Shown: positions 60,597 through 64,000 of the stretch, in pieces
Position numbering within the stretch: position 1 is the stretch's first letter
Layout: each line of letters starts with the position of its first letter
Made by a program: the position numbers and the translations under genes
Origin: Crocinitomicaceae bacterium
GTDB lineage: Bacteria; Bacteroidota; Bacteroidia; Flavobacteriales_D; Crocinitomicaceae
Assembly (NCBI GenBank): GCA_028689775.1
Contig: JAQVCM010000010.1
Coordinates: forward strand, 91,044 to 155,043
Length of the DNA stretch: 64,000 bases
Direction: 5' to 3'
The notes under the pieces: generated by a model
What the model saw: only the letters and a program-made list of their open reading frames with translations
What the model was told of the DNA's origin: nothing
Database searches by the model: none

Positions 60597-62516
60597 CTAT
60601 TTCACCAAATGCACAAACCCATCCGCTTTCACCTCTAAATTTTGCCCGACAATTTGCGAACGAACCGTAATCTGATAAAAATAAGTTCCATCAACGGCAT
60701 CTTCACCGTTCCAAAGTGGTGTAAATGGAATTCCTGCTTGAGATTTTAAATTCTGACCAGATGCCATTACATTTCCCCAGCGATTGAAAATCTGAAAATC
60801 TATGAAAACAGGAATGTTGGTGGTGATGCCAAAAAGATCGTTGTTGCCGTCTTGGTTGGGTGTAAACACGTTGGGAACTTGCACCATCAACGAATCGTAA
60901 ACGTGAATGTGAACCGTAAACGTATCTGCGCACGTTGGATTGTTTTGCCAAGCGATGAGCGTTGTTGTGTAAACTCCAGTACTGTCAAAAAGATAATTGG
61001 AAAAACTAGAACCTTGCGAAACGCCATCTACAAACCATTCGTAATTAGAAGCATTCGTACTTTGATTGGTAAAATCTACAGCCAAAGGTGCGCCACCGCT
61101 TGGCGGATTGGCTACAAACAAGGCATTTACCGAAATGATTTCTGGAATAAAAATGACGCTGTCTTTACTGCAACCGTTGGAATCTAAAATACTAACTGTG
61201 TGAAAGCCAGAACTCAATTGGTTAAAAATACCCGACGATTTTGGAACACTTCCGTCGATGGAATATTGAACGGGTTGACTGGATTTTGCAATTAAAGTTC
61301 CTGTAGATTCTCCACATTCTGAAGCTGTGAATTGAACACTAGAAAAAGAAGGCAATGGATTCACGTTGACTTTAACCGAACGAACCACCGAACAGGTATC
61401 GTTGTTCCAAATGCGAACGGTGTAAAACCGAGAACTATCCGTGTTGACAATTGGATCTGGGCAATCTGCGCAACTTAAACCAGTTGCGGGTTGCCATTCG
61501 TAGCGTGAACCGCCAGTTGCGTGCAGTTGTAAAGGGGAATTGAAGCAGGTTGTAGTGTCTGGTGTTACGATGACATCGAAAGGTTCGCAGGGAGAAACGT
61601 AGGTTAGGAAAAGTTGGAAGATGGGATTGGTTAATGGAGCAATATTACTTTGATATTCAAAACTCACATCAAAAATATTATTATTAATATAAGGACTGAT
61701 ATCTGCTAAGGCATCTGCTCCACTCATGATATTGTCGGGAGTGTCGTTCCCTAAACCAAATAAGGTTTCGTTTTGATAATAAAATGAACCTGATACACCT
61801 GAACAAGTAAATGGATTGTTATATTCAGATCCTCCTAAAAGACCAAGACTAATATTATTTATCTTGATATAACTACCATCTTTAATTGTGTCGCAAAAGT
61901 GTCCAGCATTTAATGCAAGACCAATTGGCTTGCTTAAATCTATTAAATTAAAAGTTGATAAATTGTAATTTACAATTGGAGCGGTATTAAAATCATTATT
62001 ATAAATTATCGTATTAATAGAAGATAACGAAGGATTATCATAAGTTATAAATAGATAATAATCAGCGAATGTCCCTCCTAATGAAGGCGAATACTGATAT
62101 GGAGGAATAAATGGATAAATATTTTGAGTAGGATTTATTAATTGGGAAACGTCAGTCATAATAGTTTCAAGATTCCAACCAATATTAGCACCAAATGGCA
62201 TCATTATAAAATGATTATTTAACGAATTATCTCGGGATAACTCAATGTTGGCTCCATTAAAAACTATATTTTTGGGCAACGGCGAATTATACGCTGTCGA
62301 AAATAAATAAGCGCTTCTAATAGTACTTCCGGGTTCAATGAATACACTAAATTCTCCAGAAGCACTAGAAAATCCTGGATTATAACCATCTCCTGTCACG
62401 CCACCTTTAAGAATATCTTGATGTATTATAGTTTGACCCATACAAAAAGATATTGTAGAAATCAAGTATATAAATAATATTTTAAGAATTATTTGCAAAT
62501 TCAAAATATTTAGCAT
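60597..62516 (-). CDS. Large secreted protein with T9SS type B (gliding motility-associated) C-terminal domain
   Basis: The 639-aa protein has a signal peptide (MLNILNLQIILKILFIYLIS..FCMGQ). An N-terminal region of about 300 residues is of unknown type. Then come an Ig-like segment (LQLHATGGSRYEWQPATGLS), a SprB-like repeat (YSIDGSVPKSSGIFNQLSSG), a PKD domain (FVANPPSGGAPLAVDFTNQS) and the type B CTD (VPNVFTPNQDGNNDLF, FQIFNRWGNVM, WNGEDAVDGTYFYQI, KADGFVHLVK). It would be exported by T9SS to the cell surface. The N-terminal half is visibly more AT-rich than the C-terminal half. The start at 62516 leaves only 31 bases to the divergent gene. Confidence 0.9.
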   Translation of the reverse strand: MLNILNLQIILKILFIYLISTISFCMGQTIIHQDILKGGVTGDGYNPGFSSASGEFSVFIEPGSTIRSAYLFSTAYNSPLPKNIVFNGANIELSRDNSLNNHFIMMPFGANIGWNLETIMTDVSQLINPTQNIYPFIPPYQYSPSLGGTFADYYLFITYDNPSLSSINTIIYNNDFNTAPIVNYNLSTFNLIDLSKPIGLALNAGHFCDTIKDGSYIKINNISLGLLGGSEYNNPFTCSGVSGSFYYQNETLFGLGNDTPDNIMSGADALADISPYINNNIFDVSFEYQSNIAPLTNPIFQLFLTYVSPCEPFDVIVTPDTTTCFNSPLQLHATGGSRYEWQPATGLSCADCPDPIVNTDSSRFYTVRIWNNDTCSVVRSVKVNVNPLPSFSSVQFTASECGESTGTLIAKSSQPVQYSIDGSVPKSSGIFNQLSSGFHTVSILDSNGCSKDSVIFIPEIISVNALFVANPPSGGAPLAVDFTNQSTNASNYEWFVDGVSQGSSFSNYLFDSTGVYTTTLIAWQNNPTCADTFTVHIHVYDSLMVQVPNVFTPNQDGNNDLFGITTNIPVFIDFQIFNRWGNVMASGQNLKSQAGIPFTPLWNGEDAVDGTYFYQITVRSQIVGQNLEVKADGFVHLVK

Positions 62517-62547
62517 AAGTTTAACGTAAATATAAAAAAAATACACT

Positions 62548-64000
62548 ATGAAACAATCTATTATTAATTATTTAACATTGATATGTATCATATTGATGTT
62601 TGGGAGCAATTTGTTAGCTCAAAATCCTGCACAAATTCTCACTCCACATTATTTTATGGATATTAACCAGACTCAAACATATGACTCCCTGCCCAAAGCC
62701 CCTGGCTATATCCCTGGCGATCTGTTTTTCGGCTATAACGGCGACAAAGCTGTAGGTTCTCAAAACATACAAGTAGATGCCGAAGGCAAAATTATGTTCT
62801 TCATCGTAGATGGTTATATCTTTGACCGAAAAGGAAATTTATTTGGTCTCGTTGCGTTGAATGCGGCAACTTCAAGCTCTAATACAGGATTGGGAGATGG
62901 TGGTTTTACGGAAACTTCTATCATTCCTTCGCCAGATTGTGGAGAATCTAATGCTTTTTTTATCTTAACCACCTACAAATTAGCAACTGGAACAGAAGGC
63001 TATTTAGCTTGCTGGGATAAAATCGTTATTTCTTATGATAGTAACGATAATCCTATACCAGATTCATACGTTCTCTCAAAAAAAATTAATTTAGGTCAAA
63101 GCTCAATGCCTTTGGGTGATTTATTATTGGAAAATTTAGCTTCTGGATTTGGCGATATGGGTGTATTTGGACATTGTAATGCGCCTTACATGGCAACATC
63201 TAGAGTTTTAAGCGGCAACAAACGTTTTGTTTATGTCCTCAATCGAGCAAAAATATATCGATTTAAAATTCAAAGTAATCAATTTACGTATGATAATTAT
63301 TCGGTAGATTTAAATCCTTTATTTCACGATATCATACAATGTAGCCAAGACGATCGTTCAGAAATGGAATTGGTTACTTTACCCAATGGCAACCTACGTT
63401 TGGCTTTTCGAGTACAAGCAAATCCAATAATAAATCCAACAGCCATCAGACCGGGATTTGCAACGCTTGATTTTAATTCATCCTCAGGAAATGTGATTCC
63501 CGGGAGTTTAAAAAATATATATTATCCCATTGGGAGTTCTTATAATGAAAATAGTTTAGATATAAAGGGCGCAGAATTATCTCCAGACGGGTCTAAATTA
63601 TACCTTTCTCACAATTTGCAAATCGCTTATCCGAGTACCTTAGATATGTTTGATTTGACAGCAAGTAATCCAACTGCAAGTCGTGTAGCATTAAGCAATC
63701 TATCCGATTTTGGAGATAGCCAAATAGAATCGGGAATGGGTGGTATTTTGTTAATACCTTCCAATAATCAATTATATAAAATTGGCAATCCAAATACAAA
63801 TACGCCTACTTTAGCGGCATACCAAAGTCTAGCAGGTTATACGCCAAATTGCCCATTCAGTTATTGCAACCCCGATGACCTCGTTCGGTACATGCAAGAT
63901 CAAATCGACGGAGAAGATTATAGTGTTTATGGCAACATAAACTATTCAGCTGATACCTATACCGTTTCAGGAACAGAAACATGGAGTTCAGGTGTTGGAA
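62548..64000 (+). CDS. Large secreted protein, N-terminal part (runs off window)
   Basis: Reading from the ATG at 62548 the frame stays open to the window end (about 484 residues). It begins with a signal peptide (MKQSIINYLTLICIILMFGS, cut near LLAQ). The sequence contains FFGYNGDKAVGSQNIQVDAE, SPDGSKLYLSHNLQI and CNAPYMATSRVLSGNKRFVY, short beta-rich blades such as in a beta-propeller. Given the neighbour, it is probably a T9SS cargo with its sorting domain outside the window. A 207-base minus-strand frame near 63.6-63.8 kb overlaps it and is not real. Confidence 0.8.
   Translation, partial: MKQSIINYLTLICIILMFGSNLLAQNPAQILTPHYFMDINQTQTYDSLPKAPGYIPGDLFFGYNGDKAVGSQNIQVDAEGKIMFFIVDGYIFDRKGNLFGLVALNAATSSSNTGLGDGGFTETSIIPSPDCGESNAFFILTTYKLATGTEGYLACWDKIVISYDSNDNPIPDSYVLSKKINLGQSSMPLGDLLLENLASGFGDMGVFGHCNAPYMATSRVLSGNKRFVYVLNRAKIYRFKIQSNQFTYDNYSVDLNPLFHDIIQCSQDDRSEMELVTLPNGNLRLAFRVQANPIINPTAIRPGFATLDFNSSSGNVIPGSLKNIYYPIGSSYNENSLDIKGAELSPDGSKLYLSHNLQIAYPSTLDMFDLTASNPTASRVALSNLSDFGDSQIESGMGGILLIPSNNQLYKIGNPNTNTPTLAAYQSLAGYTPNCPFSYCNPDDLVRYMQDQIDGEDYSVYGNINYSADTYTVSGTETWSSGVG

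Noticed and set aside
63593..63799. 68-codon minus-strand frame near the right edge
   Set aside because: It lies inside a long plus-strand secreted-protein gene with a signal peptide that stays open to the window end.

Overview
The window looks like a chromosome segment of a member of the Bacteroidota, most likely Flavobacteriales (Fluviicola/Crocinitomicaceae-like by general feel, not proven). The signs are several secreted proteins with type IX secretion (T9SS) type A or type B C-terminal domains, three TonB-dependent receptors with an N-terminal carboxypeptidase-like domain, a PorV/PorQ-family barrel, DUF2480 and DUF1015 proteins, a GGGP synthase of the kind found in Bacteroidota, A-rich start regions without Shine-Dalgarno sequences, and promoters with a TAnnTTTG -7 box. 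No rRNA, CRISPR array, prophage or intact insertion sequence was seen. The window opens inside pdhB and closes inside a large secreted protein.

Layout. 1-4.7 kb: pdhB (partial), etfB-etfA with a strong terminator, then a bifunctional-nuclease/UVR protein and a CNT nucleoside transporter. 4.7-9.7 kb: small accessory genes (SRPBCC, a truncated lipoprotein esterase, GNAT, acyltransferase 3, a hypothetical protein, a metallophosphoesterase), a decayed ORF and the tail of an ISL3-like transposase next to tRNA-Asp(GTC). 10-14.1 kb: serC-serA, a terminator, then DUF1015-yggS. 14.3-21.8 kb: two T9SS type A cargo proteins (an M43 metalloprotease and a beta-helix-like protein) and a TonB-dependent receptor. 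22-23.4 kb: 4'-phosphopantetheinyl transferase overlapping GGGP synthase.

23.9-33.0 kb is a three-gene outer-membrane operon: a 1257-aa TonB-dependent receptor, a 1407-aa secreted protein and a PorV/PorQ-family barrel. It ends at a terminator, has a codon style suggesting high expression, and is the best candidate here for an undescribed machine. 33-38 kb: greA-HIT, an M1 aminopeptidase lipoprotein, ispH and an RluA-type pseudouridine synthase. 38.3-41 kb: a TonB-dependent receptor controlled by a TPP riboswitch, so probably a thiamine receptor. 41.2-43 kb: dnaX, split by an A10 run that contains the E. coli-type slippery heptamer.

43.3-55 kb is mostly housekeeping: truA, a PlsC-like acyltransferase, aroQ, xerD, DUF2480, a Kv-like channel with a zinc ribbon, glmM, ribH, a TPR protein, a 50-aa acidic protein, trmH plus a Ser/Thr kinase, a small barrel protein overlapping tag, and a PaaY-like hexapeptide protein. 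55-64 kb: alaS, an AT-rich ROK-kinase/hypothetical pair, and two divergent T9SS-type cargo genes whose start codons lie only 31 bp apart. Intergenic regions carry at least three families of short dispersed repeats (GCAATGCATTGC-core palindromes, GGCTTTAGCC elements and TTAGCG..CTTTGCG units).
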